DNA of 64,000 nt from Antedon mediterranea (lineage: Eukaryota; Echinodermata; Crinoidea; Comatulida; Antedonidae), in NCBI RefSeq assembly GCF_964355755.1, contig NC_092671.1:36351304-36415303 (forward strand). Direction: 5' to 3'. Each line of letters starts with the position of its first letter. The stretch's first letter is position 1. Positions 1 through 15,200 of the stretch are shown here, piece by piece. The notes below the pieces were generated by a model. The model was given only the letters and a program-made list of their open reading frames with translations, made no database searches and was not told the origin of the DNA. The translations under genes and the position numbers were made by a program.

Positions 1-182
1 CTGTGTAAACAAATAATAATTTAAAAACCAATTTGTAAAATAATTTTACAGCACAATTAATAGACCAAGTGATGAGAAGAAGATATGGAGAGACTGATAT
101 AAGCCTACATATTAAATTAGTCTAGTACTAATATTATCTCAATTACATTATAGTGAAACAAATGAAGAGCAATATTACTTAC

Positions 183-297
183 CTCACTTTAAACATATTA
201 GTATGTTTGCCTGGTTTAAATTTAGAAGGCTGGCCTTGGTTCTCATTGATAGTAATAAACTCATCTTCATTAGAAAAATGGAATCTATTATCAGGTC
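183..297 (-). CDS. Exon 63: second half of the GYxN / GQPxxF domain
   Basis: It continues DNRFHFSNED, then NQGQPSKFKPGKHTNMFKV, which completes the 'N-F-P...GQPxxFxPGxxxxxFxV' pattern. Acceptor ccttaaag, donor gtaagt (182-177), phase 2. The gene therefore continues to the left of the window. Confidence 0.86.
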
Positions 298-3200
298 CTT
301 TAAGGAATGAAGAACAATAGTAAAGAAAATGTATTAGTAATACAGTGTCGAGATATTTTATTACTTTTTCTGAAAATGAACCTAAAATATAAATGAGAAC
401 ACGTTTGAAATACTCGCATATAAGTGTATTCTCTTGATGTAAAAAAGTGTTAAAAAATTGAAATCTTATAAAGAGTGTTGCTATTAGATGAAAACCTTGT
501 TAAACTAGTAATTTAGTTACAAAGGTTCATAGTTCAATTTATTTATCCATACGGAAATTCATGTGACATACAATTGCTCAAAGTTAAAAGGTTAATACAA
601 TAAAATTACATAGCAACAAAATTCAACGATTATTAAAATGTCTAATTGAGTACGGAACAAAAGAATTAAGGAAGTGTTTTGTTCTACAACGTGTAGCCCT
701 CAAACGCCTTCCAGATCTCAACCATTGAAAATCACTATAGAGTGGATGACTATACTATACTATTATATAGTAAAGTAACTTACCAATAGCAATGTAAACA
801 TTATGTTCATTATCATTTTCATATCCAAACCATACTGTATAACCCGTGCCATTAGAAACAGATTCTACACAATTGACAACTGGCTGAACTAAATTCTGAC
901 CTCCAACACCATCCAATGGGTCAATGTATACTCCTTGTCCCACATGGCATTCTTCTACGCAGGCTTCTCCGAAACGACCTAAAATTGGAAATTAGAGCAG
1001 TTTATTTCACAGTAGAATATAAACGTGATCTTACATCTTAAAGTCTAGTTTTACAATTATTAGGTTAAACCCCTTATTTTAAAATCCTTGATTTAATTTA
1101 TTACACTAGAGATAGTAGATTTCTTTTGTTTTTTTAGTTAATCAATAAAAAGCCAAAGTAATTTGAAAGAAGTCCTTAACAGGTATAAAAATTTGAAATC
1201 TTACTACGTATGCATGTTTTACAGTCAGGTTCATCAAATCCCTCAAAACATTCATTGCAACTTGCTCCTGTCCAGAATCCATTCTCCTCATCTTTGTAAC
1301 ATTTACAAACATCTCCACCTTCAGTTTCAGCGTATCCATGGATACAAGCAACGCCACAGTCTGTATCATACCCGATGTATAACTCTTCGCATTTTTCGCA
1401 CATGTCTCCAGCATATCGAGGGCGGCAGCGTTCACAAACCTCACCACTAAAGCCAGGATAGCACACACATTGTGGAATTACGCCAATGTTGGTACAATTT
1501 CCTATAAAAGTCAATATGGTTTATTAGTGATGTTCCCAAATATGGTAGTGATATGCTTAAATATGGTAGTGATATGACATCATTATTTCCATACATGGGC
1601 ACATCACATTTTTTTGTCACATAAACTTTAGACAAGGCTTTAGAGACACTAAAAAGGACAGTGAAGAATGCTATCTATCAACGAAAAGCATTTTTTTTTT
1701 CATAAAACTTCATCCTTCAAATACATAGCATTATTTGAGCAAAGTAAACCCATAAACCTCACCAGTATACATGTCTCTTAAGCGTGGTTCCCACTAGCGA
1801 CGCAACGCAAGGACGTAACGCAACGCAAGTGAATTGACCAATCACAAGCGATGGCTTATTCGTTTGTGATTGCTATAACTTTGCTTGTCATTGGTTAAAA
1901 CGCTTGCGTTGCGTTTACGTCCTTGTGTTACGTTCTAGTGGGAACCAAGATACTTACCATTTGCATTACATTCAGGAGTACCTGGACAGTAGAATTCACT
2001 ACAGTCATCCCCTCTATATCCAGGTTTACACGAACAGATAGACTGACCTTCTCTTCGTAGACAACTACCGACATTTGAGCAGTCTGGTTCACCTGGACAA
2101 TCGAGCTGGTCACACATTTCACCCTTAAAACCTGCAATACACTCGCAGACACCTCCATTGCATACACCATTATCTGAACATTCTATATTACACTCAAGGC
2201 CAGAGTAGCAAGCATCGCATACACATCGACTGCTCTGTGGTGGAATCTCTTCACCATGGGTGCAGGGAATGTGACAATGACCACCAATCCATCCATCTGT
2301 ACAATTAACGCATGATGGTGGGTTAAAATTTATACCATCACAGTCACCTAAAAATAAACAATGAAATAATAATAATAAATAATATAATAATAATATTATA
2401 CAAACAACAATACAATACTAATTATATGATAACAAATATTAATCAGAACATCAGCAATAATTGTATCATATTAATTATGAATATTGTATGAACAATGACA
2501 AACAAGGAAAATCATCAAAGATGAACTCATAATACTGTATATTACGGAAATACTCAACATTTCTAAATCTCTAATATTGTTATGAGAATTTTGAATATTA
2601 CCCTTATTAGCTCTGTCTACACTATCAAACTAGTTTGACAAAACAAGTGTGATGTGTCCATTGTATGTGTCCATTTTTATTTGGGCATATCAGTATCATA
2701 TTTGGGTACATCACACTTTTTTTGTCAAACTAGTTTGATAGTGTAGACAGAGCTTAAGGTGATTGGATGAAGACTAGATACAAGTAATCTAAGTACAGTA
2801 AATTTTCTGTAAGTTACCTCTATTATTACAATCATCAGTACACTTAGGAATATTACAACCACTTCCTATCCATCCAGACTCACAAATACATTCCTGAGTA
2901 CCAAGTGAACATACACCATGACCTGTACAGTTACTGCCATCACCAGGACAACCACGATAGCTGCAATCCGGTCCTGCAAATGTTAAGAAATATTCAGTTT
3001 TAAACAAATTTGAACGCAACAAAAAGAGAAGAGTTGCTGCTGCACATATACACAAATTACACAGCTGGTAAAGAACAAAATTTAAACTCACCCCACCATG
3101 CCTGGTCACAAACACATTCTCCATTGTTACATTTTCCATGTCCGCTACATTCCAGATTACACTCGACACCACCAAAACATGTAGCACATTCACATGTCCT

Positions 3201-6200
3201 GTTCTGGGTTGTTGTGCCATTAACACACCGTTGTTGACACGCATATCCAGTATAACCATTATCGCATTCAATACAAAGAGGAATTCCTGTACTGCCGTCA
3301 CAGACACCATGACCGTTACAATCAGGATCACCAGGGCAATCTGGAATATGGCAACCTTCACCAAGCCATCCGTTATTGCAAAAACAAATAGATTCCTCAT
3401 CTGCATTCACAGTGCATATACCGTGATTAGAGCAAGGACTCCCAACACCCTTGCAGGATGGTTCTTCACAGTACAATCCCCAATTTCCAGGATTGAGTCC
3501 ATCATTATCTGCACAGTTGCATGTTTGTGTGTCATTTTCACAGATGCCTATACCATTACACGTTATGTCACAACTACGGCCATGCCAGCAACCATGCGTA
3601 CAAATACACTGACCACTGTTATCTGGGTATTGGTAGCCATTTTTAGGACCACATGGTATTTCACAAGCGACTCCCATCCATCCACTGTGACAATCACGGC
3701 ATTCTGGTTTGTCACCTCTATCATAGCAGTTTCCTCTGCCATTGCAATCTGGTTCCCCGGGACAATCAGCAGCTTCACAGCCTACTCCGAGCCAACCCTC
3801 ATTACAATAACACGTACCTACAAAAATGAATTAATATCGATTGGTATCACAATTTTTGTCTATATTATTATCAGTTTAGTACCTTTTAAACAAGAAAGGA
3901 ATGTAACTTACCAGCAATACAAGAGCCACGTCCTGAACAATCAAGGTCAAACTTTCCAGGACATCCTGGGTTACAGCAGAATTCACCTCGTCCTGGTCCA
4001 AAATTACAGTCACAGACACCATTTTCATTGCATGTACCATTTCCACAACACATAATATCACAACCAGGCCCATGAAAGCATGGGTCACATGTACAATTCC
4101 CAGAATCCATTGGGATCTGACTTCCATTAACACAAGGGTATTCACATGCTGGTCCCATCCACCCAGGGTCACAGTTTCTACACATAGGTGTTGGCTCTTC
4201 TGCAACGCAATCTCCTCTGTTGTTACAATCTGGTGTTCCTGGGCAATCCGGTAATTCACATCCATCTCCCTTCCAGCCACTTCGACAGTAACATTCACGT
4301 GTTGCGCGGTTACATTCTCCGTGACCACTACAATCTTCACCATACCCATAGCAACCTTGTATTTCACAAAACTGACCACGCCACGGGCCAAATTCACAGT
4401 CACAAGTATTGGTTGTAGTATTACATATTGTTGACTGGCCGTTACATAATAAGTTGCAGGATATACCATAGTAACAATCACTACACACACATTCCCATTC
4501 GTTATTGTCTGATCGAATTCCAACACCGTTTATACATTCTAATTCACAAGCGTCACCAATATAAGGAGGATCACAATTGATACAGCGTGGATATTCCTCG
4601 GTAGAATTATAGGAACATTCTCCTCGTCCGTAACAATCAGGAGTGCCAACACAATCTGGGTTTTCACATCCAATTCCTTTCCAACCTGCATCACAAATGC
4701 ATTGAAATGTGGCAAGATTACACTCCCCATGTCCATTACAATTTCCAGGGCAACCAGGTATTTGACAGAAGTCACCCTGAAAGCCAAGCTCAAAGGTGCA
4801 CTGGCATATTCCATTCTCACAGTTACCATTTCCAGAGCAGATGTTATTGCATCCCACACCATAGTAGCATGGATCGCATACACATTTATCACCATTAATG
4901 TTTGTTCCATGTTCGCATTTAACATTGCACACATCACCTGCCCATTTAGGGTAGCATTCGCACTGACGTGGCGTTGTACTTAAACACTGGCCATTACCTG
5001 AATAACAAAATATTGGAAAAGGTATTAAAAATGTAAACAAAATTTTATATAGAAATATGCAAGAAATTAATTATTTTTAATAAATTCTCACACAGATAAA
5101 GATTGTTTTTACTAAAATTAAAACTAAAGAATTGATTGTTAAGTGTATGCCACACCTAATGGTATATACAACTTCTAATTTTGATGTAGACAAAAATGTC
5201 TTGCCATACCTGAACAACTTGGAATGCCAGGACAGTCTGGGAAATCACATGCCTTACCAGACCATCCAGGATAGCAAGAGCATTTCTGAGTAGCGCTGTT
5301 ACAGTCTCCATGGTTACTGCACACAGGTTTTCCAGGACAGCCAACTTCTTCACATTGTTTACCAAGGAAGGTATTATCACAGACACATTTTTGTAGTTTT
5401 TGGTCGCATTTTCCTCTATTGGAGCATTCGCTGTTACATCCAAAGCCGGTGTAGCACGGTTCACATTCACAGAAGCCACTATCCATTGGAACTTGTGTTC
5501 CATGTGTGCATGGATCAGCGCACGCTGCTCCCATCCAGCCTTGTTTACAATTGGTACAAACTGGAGTGTCACGGTTTGTTCCATTACAGAAGCCTCTGTT
5601 GTTACAATCTTCTGGGCAGTCAGGAATCTCACATCCATCTCCTCTCCAACCAGGATAACAGAAACAAACTTGTATTGCAGAATTACAATCACCATGTCCA
5701 GAACAATCAATGTCAATGCCAGGACAACCAATGACCTCGCAATAGTCACCCCACCAACCTGGACTACATTCACACATTGAATTCCGACACTGACCATTGT
5801 TAGTACACTCTGCGGTACAGCCTTTACCAGAATAACATGGCTCACATACACAGTTGCCGCTATCCATAGGCACTTGACTACCATACAAACATGGTTCATT
5901 ACAATCCGGGCCCATCCAATTTGAACTGCAATTAGTACATTTAGGTGGATCAAAAGTAGTGTTGCAAAAACCTTGGTTATAACAATTTGGATGTCCAGGG
6001 CAATCTGGTAAATTGCATCCTTTTCCAGTCCATCCATTGTCACAGGTACACTTTTGAGTAGCCAAGTTACACTCTCCATGTCCAGAACAATCAATATTTT
6101 CTCCGGGGCATCCAATAATATCACAAAGCTCTCCTCTCCATCCTTCTGTACAATTACATTCTCCATTAATGATTGTTCCATGAAGAGAACACTCAGCGTC

Positions 6201-9200
6201 ACAACCTATACCACTCCAGCCATCTAAACATTTACAGAAGCCACTGTTTGGTGGGGTCTGTACACCATGCGTACATGGGTCTTCACACGCTGGCCCCATC
6301 CAACCTTTAGTACAATTGACACATATCGGCGGGTCAAAATCAGCACTGCATATTCCTCGGTCAGCACAGTCAGGGCTTCCAGCACAATCAGGATCTTCGC
6401 ATCCAATGCCTTCCCATCCACTATTGCAAGTGCACAAGGGTTGTGAACTATCACAGCTACCACGTCCACTGCAATCTAAGCCAAATAGTCCAGGACAACC
6501 AGGAACGTCACACAACTCTCCCTTCCAACCGGTTACATAATCACAAACACATTCATTGTCTATAATTTGTCCATGCTCTGAACATTCTGAATCGCAGCCT
6601 ACACCACTCCAACCCCTACTGCAGTTACAGAAACCACTGTTCATTGGCATTTGAATTCCATTTATACAAGGGTCATTACATGCAGGCCCCATCCATAATA
6701 GAATACAGTTTTGACATATTGGAGGGTCAAGGGTATCATTACAGATTCCACGATCAAAACAGTCAGGTTTTCCTGGACAATCAGCGGTAGCGCAATCAAT
6801 ACCCGTCCAGCCTGGGTAACAATCACACTCATGGATGGCGCTATTGCAGTCTCCATGCCCGGAGCAATCTTCATCTTTACCTGGACATCCAGGTATATCA
6901 CATAGGACTCCTCTCCAGCTGACATCACAATCGCATTCTGCATTTGCATCATTACATTGTCCATGACTAGAACATAAAACGTCACATCCTGATGCTGTCC
7001 AGCATGGATCACACAAGCAAAAACCACTATCAGCCGGTTCTTGATGTCCATTCTCACATATGTCATTACAATCTGGACCCATATAGCCAGCTGAACAGTT
7101 TTGACACATTGGTGGATGAACAGTAGAATTGCAAAATCCTCGATTGAAACAGTTTGGTTCTCCTGGACAATCAGGCTGAGAACAGTCATTTGCTGTCCAC
7201 CCAGGCTCACATATACACATGTGGATTGATGGATTACATATTCCATTGCCAGAGCAATCTTCAGTCTCACCAGGACATCCAGCAACTGTGCATAGATCTC
7301 CACGCCAGCTTTCATCACAGGTACATGTGTTATTAAAACAGATACCACGACTGTTGCATTCTGAATGGCAAAACTCACCCAGGTAACATGGATCACATTC
7401 ACACACATCTGACACACACTCTCCATTATCTGAACATGCAATTGAACAGCTGCTACCATGGAAACAAGGATCACATAAGCATTCACCTAACTGCGAACAC
7501 ATCCCATGTCCAGAACATGTTGTCTCCGCATCACACTCGAACTCACAGTAGTAGCCAACATATCCATCATTACACTGACAGCTTCCGTATTCAGTACACA
7601 CTCCATTACCATTGCACATTATGTCATCACATTTTATTTGACAAGCAAATCCAACATAACCAGACGAACATGCACAATTTTCGTCTTCATATGACCAAGT
7701 CCCATGATTACTGCATTGCTGACCTGAAAAGCATAATGTTCCATCACCCCCATCTTCAGATGATACAGCCGTGCCTCCGTCAACATACCTGTTGTTAAGT
7801 ACAACAGCATGTAGATATTCAGGAGAATATGCTGATATACGGCCACCGGCACCTCCCCCACCATAATGATGTCTAGTACTTGAATGGGAGTGTGTATGGT
7901 AGTATATATATGTATGGTAAGTGGCATCAGCACCATTAGCCTTCAGACTACCCCATCCTTCAATATAAAGTCCATCGACCCACAAAGAACCCCCACTCCC
8001 TCCTCCGGCACCAGCAGCCCCAGATTGTGCATTTGCAGAGACGAACCCTTCAAATTCAATCAAAGAACTTGCAATTAACTTTACAGCCCCTCCACCTGGA
8101 CCTCCATTATAACCATGACTATCAATACCTCCGCCACTGCCAACTAGGGTGTCCAAACAGTCAGGGCCATATTCTATTCCTCTGTTGTTATTACTACAAG
8201 TCCTGCCTCCTTCTGAACCATGCCCAGCTCCAGTACCTCCACCACATGTGTAACCATGTCCTGGTCCGCTAGCAGAAGAATAACCAACAAAATCAGCATT
8301 GATATTTCCAGATCGTTCTATTTTTCCACGATGAATATAAGCAACAAACCCATCTCCCACCGCAACACTGCCTGAGTGATCGATATTAAAAACTCTACTT
8401 CTTAACTGTATTGCATTATTGTTTAGATCTCGTACACCACTACCAACAATTTGTAATTTCCCACCGCTTCTAACTGTCATTGACTGCAGCAGATACTGCC
8501 CAACCTCATTACTGCTGCTTGAACAGTTGTTACAAACAGAATATCCAGAATGGTAAAGCCTTATCGAACCATGACAAATAATGTCTTCTTGTCCGTATAT
8601 ACCTCCAGCAACATCTAAGATAGCAACTATATCGGTAAATGGTGAAATTGTTAAAACACCTCCAATATTTACTTTGATGTTTGCCAATGGGCGTGTCCTT
8701 CTAAAGTGAACAAGGTGTAGATATTGTCGTGTTCCAATTGTTATCAAGCCTGATTTGTCACCTTCAATGTTTTGAATTGTGATGTTTGTAACTACAGAAA
8801 GCTAAAGTTAAATGAGAAAACAGAAGTATTAACACACAGATGCACTGTCTTGTTTACATAAGATAAATTTAAATAAGAGAGTTAAATTCAATGCATTTAT
8901 CATGTCTTTTCCATCATAACTAAGTTACCAAAACAATGAATTGAAATAAAAAATGACACACATCAAGTAATAAAAATAACAAAAACATGTTTGTAACACA
9001 TACCACTTTGAAGGAAACAGAAGCTTTTCCCTTAAGAGTGACTATGTCCAAAACATATACATCAGTAGCTGGTTCATCAAGTATTACTTGATATGTACTG
9101 GAGATATCTCGGTTCAAATTGTCCACATCCAGATATGTTTTTATATCACTCCCTGTTGTTACAGTCGTGTATAGTGTACCCGGTCCACCAAAGGCTGTAC

Positions 9201-12200
9201 CTGTTCCACCGGCTAAACTAACACTTCCTTTAAACAATGATGTTTCTGTCAAGTACATGCCTACACGGCCTCCACTTCCCCCTCCAACGCCTAAATAAAC
9301 ACACAATGTACACAAGTTATTAAAACATTGATCAATATATTATTTTACATATACACTTAAACTACATAATTGAAGGCAAACAGTTAAATATTTTTAGAAT
9401 CTATGATTAAGTTTAACTTTACATAAATTATTCACTCCAATCATTCAACAGTTAAAGTTAATTTCAACAGTTAGAGACTGGTTTCTATTGGAACCCTTCA
9501 AGGTAACATGGTTACCTCAAAGCTATACTGACTCTATCACAGTCACATCCCTTATATCAACCTATAGGTACAGTATCACAGTGAATGACAAATATGAAAA
9601 TACGATAGAAACAATTAGGCCTTGTACATACTATATGAACCAGACGGGTAACCATTGCCACCATTACAGCTAATAGATCCACGTCCATAGATATTTGGTG
9701 CGTCAATGTTGATACTTCCACCACTTCCTCCTCCACCATATCCAGTACCATTGTTTCCATCAGCACTTACTACACCATTGATTACAATGCCCTGTAAAGC
9801 CAAATCCACTTTTATGTTATGAATAGTACATTTTGAACAAATAGAAAAAAAAGGCAGGGTACTAGCACATACCTTATCACAACCTTTATTACTTTTCATG
9901 ACCATCTTTAAATGCCTAATGTAACGACTAAGCATAGAAAGGTAGTCTAGTTTCATTGTGACATGGCTTTAAACAAGTTAGCCATAACTGTGTGCCCAGG
10001 AAACCTTATTTAGGTAAATAACTAAGCATAAACTGGCCATAAAGCTCCTTAAATAGGGTTTTTACCCAGGTAATTACAGTATATTAGTACTTAATGTACC
10101 TTTCCTGAAAGGATGTTTATTGCTCCTCCTCCACTTCCACCTGTTGAGCCTCCACCACCACTTCCCGGATCACGAGGGTTGATAAACGAGCCGTATGGCA
10201 CTCCGCTGGAGGTTATGCTTGACCTGAGCCCACCTATAGTTATAAAAGATGATTTACTTTTAGAGTTTATTTTAATATTCATTTCTAAATAGAATACAAT
10301 CAAATAAATTATACAGTATAAATATACTATAAATACAGCTATGTATTAGCTAATAGTATATTTAAGCATCAATACAGTCCTGTAAGTTTTATAATATTCT
10401 GAAGAAATTAGGTTCCGATTTAAATGTTAAAATGTAAAATAAAATGTTAACTACCTGAAGAGCCATGTCCGGCACCTGTTCTATGGTATCCAGAAGTTGA
10501 CCCACTTCCAGGTCCTGTACCACTAATGTAACCATGCCCATTGGACTGTAATGTTCCACCGGATTCCACTGTGCAATCTCCCACTTGAAGTGTTGTCTGT
10601 TGGGTTTCTAAGTCAACATTCCCTCCCTTTCTAACAATGAACATACCAGTGTCCAATACTGGATGTATCGGATTAGTTTTAACCACAAGTTTACCAAGAT
10701 TATTGACTGTTAATTTTCCAAACACAAGCAACCCTGGAGTAAAAGGTCCAAATTCTACCTCTCTATACCATGTGTCCTTATCTTGGATATTATGAGTATG
10801 TGCCGCGTTACCAACAAATTGAATTTCAGCATTTCGCTCGACAAAACATTCCTGAACTCCGGTCAATCTGCCTTCCAATATGACTTTCTCACTTAGTACA
10901 TACAAAGTTGTCGGTAGCACTGCCTCACCTCCGGCATCTATATGGAACCCACAAGGTGCTTCAAGGTAGGTGTGAGTTGACTCTACAATGTCAACAAACA
11001 AGCGCTGTCGATCTTGCACTCTAATCAGTCCTTTCTTGTTGCCTGTAAGTTCATGGATCATTATCGTAACATTGTGCGCTTCTTCTGGGTGATAAAAGTG
11101 TACATATGAATATCCTTCAACTTGTACTTCGTCAAATTCATAAAACCATGTATCTTCTTCCATTACCATTACTGGATGGTCGACATCTATATCATGGTTA
11201 TCAATCTTAAGTTTGGAATGTTCTGGTTTAAACTCTGTTATATTACGTTCAGGATCTCTGTATTTCAATTCCCGGTATTGTGGACCACGTTGTGATTCGT
11301 ACTTGTAGACTGTTCCTGCAGCACCGTGTCCAATGTTCGTATTTGAACCACTATGGTATCCGCCTCTGGAAACAAACTTTCCTCCAAATGTGTTTTTGTG
11401 GATTATGTGTATACCCATTCTACCACCACTTCCTCCACCTCCATCATTAATCCCATTGCCCCCGTTCACATGGATTTCTCCATGACCTGTCATATTTATT
11501 GCTTCAATAAGAATACTACCTCCACTACCACCTCCTGACTTATCATTCACTGCATGCCCTCCACTTGCTGATACCAGACCATTAATATGTATCAATTTAC
11601 CAACTTTCCAATGCAACTTTCCTCCACCAGCTCCTCCACTTCCGGAACTGCCTGCTCCTCCACCACTCCCTAAATGCACTGGTGTAAATACAGATCCATA
11701 AGGCATGCCAAAACTACCACCAGGTACCTGTCCACCAACACCACCATAGCTGCCACCAGATCCTATTTCATTAACAGTTTGACCTGCTCCATCTCCACCC
11801 AATAAGCCTTTTCCATCAAGTAGAATTTTACCAGTACTTTCAACGTCAGCATTTCCATTCTCAATAAACCCGTGATTAATCAGCACAAGCCCTCCATACT
11901 TAATCTCAAAGAAAGCAACAGTAACAATCATATCATTATAGACATGTCTGAATGATATTTCACCGCCTTTCTTGACATACAGCTCCGGCATTGAAAAGTT
12001 TCCTTCGTCAGTTATATGTACATATTCTCTATCCTCTACAAGCGCTGTTTGAGCAGTTGAGGTATACTCAATTTGTGCACCATCTTCAATATACATGTCA
12101 TGAACACCTGTTGTTAATCCACTGATTTCTGTTCTAACACCATGAAAATGAGTCTCCGATGGCAAAATTATTTCACTGTTATAGTCTATTTTAAAGCTAC

Positions 12201-15200
12201 ACGGTGCTTCTGTTCTGTTGGATATTGATTCAACAACTTCAACATATAAAGTCTGGTTGTCTCGTAAGTGCAACTGTCCAGACCTATCACCAATAAATCG
12301 ATGGACCGTAACATTTACGTAGGAGTCATCAGGATGGTATATAGTCATTCTGGAAAATCCAGTAAGTTCAAGTTCATCAAGTTCGTACTCATAAGTGTTA
12401 TCTTCTAAGAGAACTGTTGCCACTGGAACATCATTACCATCATTATCCACATGTAAGTACTTATGATCAACTTCCAACAAATACATATCAGTTGATTTTA
12501 TGTATTTACGTATTCGATATTCTAATGGACGTAAATTTTCTTCTACGTAAGCAGTACCAGCAGCTGCTCCCCTCTCCAGCTCAAAGTTGGAACCCAAACC
12601 ACCTTTATCAATAAATTTACCACCATATGTATATCTCCATCTACAATGTATTGCAATTCTTCCTCCAGCCCCTCCACATCCATTGCCAATGCCATTACCT
12701 CCTTGCACTGAAATTACTCCATGTCCAGTGACATTTGTGGCTTCTATGAGAACACTACCACCACTTCCACCCCCTGCATTGCCATCAGTTCCTTTGAGTC
12801 CATCCAAGGATAATTTACCATTCAAATACAGAAAATGACTGACTTTCCAATGAAGTTGTCCACCACCAAAGCCACCAGAACCACTTCCATTGCCTCCTCC
12901 ACTTCCCATAGTAAGAGCCCAAAATATAGAGCCATGAGGTTGACTGACTAGAGAAATATTCTTACCACCACCTTCCCCACCATGCCCAGCACCATACCCA
13001 ATTGTGCCTATAGTGAAACCTGGACTCGGACCACTTTCAGAAGTATGACCATGTCCATCAAAATGAAATATTCCTTCACTTTCAACCCAACCATACGTTG
13101 AGAAAATTTCAGCATGGTTCATATACAGTACGCCTTGATATTTGACGCGTAACTCACTTGATTCCAATTTCATCGTATCAGTTATTCGTTGGAAGCCTGC
13201 AATGCCACCTTGCTTGATTGTAACTGTAGCAAATGAAAAATTACCTGGCGGTGTTTCATTAGTGTATGTTCTGTTTTCTAGTAGAGCAGTTTGAGCAGTT
13301 GAATAAAACTCCACCCAAGCCATATCCTCGATGTAGAGATGATGTACTCCGGTAATTAAACCAGCTAATGTAGTATTACTGCCATGGATGTGAAATTCAG
13401 TTGGCAAAACGATTTCAGCATATTGGTCAATTATATAGCTGCAGGGAGCTTCCGTTCTGTTGCTGATTGATTCTATGTATTCTACATATACCGTTTGGTT
13501 TTTTCTAATGTGAAGTTGTCCAGTACGATCACCAATGAATTTATGCGTAACTAGAGTGACCTCTACATCATCGCTTGGGTGATATATTAGAAGTCTTGCT
13601 GCTCCAGTTAATTCCATCTCATCAAATTCGTAATCAGTTAGATTTGCTTCCATTATCATTGTCGCAGTAGGAACATATTTGCCTACATTGTCCACATGCA
13701 GATAAGTGTGATCAACAACCAAGAATGTGGTGTTATATTTCTTACTGTATTTTTTCTCTCTGTATTGAACAGGTCTAAGATTTTCTTCAACATACACGGT
13801 TCCAGCTGCACCTCCATGGGTGTTAATGTTATTCCCTGTCCCATCTCCTCCATTATCCAAGAATGTTCCACCATATGAGTAATGCCACTTACAGTGAATT
13901 CCTACTCTACCACCAGCTCCTCCGCCACCTGACCCAATGCCGTTACCACCAGTAACATCAATTATACCATGACCTGTAAAATTAAGTGCTTCAATAAACA
14001 GACCACCACCACTTCCACCACCAGCATCGACACCACTACCATGTCCACCCTGTAATGCCAGCAGTCCATCTAACTCAAACCTATCTCCAACTTTAAACCA
14101 AAGGAAGCCACCACCATGTCCTCCAATTCCATTAGTACCATTTCCACCGCCACTTCCAAACCCACGTGGTGTATACACCGAGTTATACGGAATGCCTCCA
14201 TATGGATATTGTCCACCTCCTTGGCCACCATGTCCAGCACCTGTACCAATATCATTACTTGTGAAACCAGCACCAGGACCTTTTTCACTGATATGACCAT
14301 TTTCATTTAAATCAAACGTTCCTTCACTTTCTATGGTAGCATACGAGCATGCAATTTCAGCATCGTTCATAATAAAGTATCCTTCATATTTGACTTTCAA
14401 TATTGATGTTTCAATCTTCATGAAATCATGAATCTTTGAGAATTCTGCCAGGGAATTTCTTTCAACAGTTAAACTTCTAAAATTAAAATAGCCAGGTTTT
14501 GATATATCAACGTACTCTTGATCTTCTACACGTGCAGTCTGTGCGCTAGAATAGAAATAAACATTCGCTCCACTTGCCATCAACAGATCGTGAACTCCTG
14601 TTATCATGCCTGCCAATGTTGTTCGTGTTCCATACAAGTTTACTATTGCAGGAAAAACAATCTCCGCACCTTTGTCTATCTGGTAACTACATGGAGATAC
14701 TGTCTCATTAGTTACTGATTCCAGTACTTCAACATACATCACTTGATTTTCTCTTATATTGAAGAGGCCAGTTCTATCCCCAAGGAAAAGGTGAACGATG
14801 ACAGTGACATTAGGTGCTGTTGTTGGATGATGAATCCTAGCATTTGCATAACGTGTTATATGCATTTCATCCAGTTCATAAAAATCACTTTCTTCATCCA
14901 TCAACATTGTGAAAATCCATTCTGCATGCTGGTTTTCATTATCAATTTGTAAGTAGCGATGATCAGCAACAACAAATGATGTATTTGTAATGTCATTGTA
15001 TTTTATATCACTATATTGAGGACCTCTTGCTGTTTCTTCTCTATAACTTGTTCCTGCAGCACCAAAATTTGTTTTTGAATCACTTGATCCACCTTTTGAT
15101 TTAAAATGGCCGCCAAATGTAAACTTCTGCTTGGCATGTATAGCAATCCTTCCACCAGCACCACCATATCCATTGCCAACTACGTCACCACCATTCACAT

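Noticed and set aside
3138-4055. 305-codon plus-strand open frame
   Set aside because: It lies opposite exons 58 and 57 and crosses their splice sites. The cysteine codons of the minus strand explain its openness.
5156-6202. 348-codon minus-strand frame in another phase
   Set aside because: It overlaps exon 56 in a shifted frame. The spliced frame has the regular EGF cysteine pattern, and this one does not.
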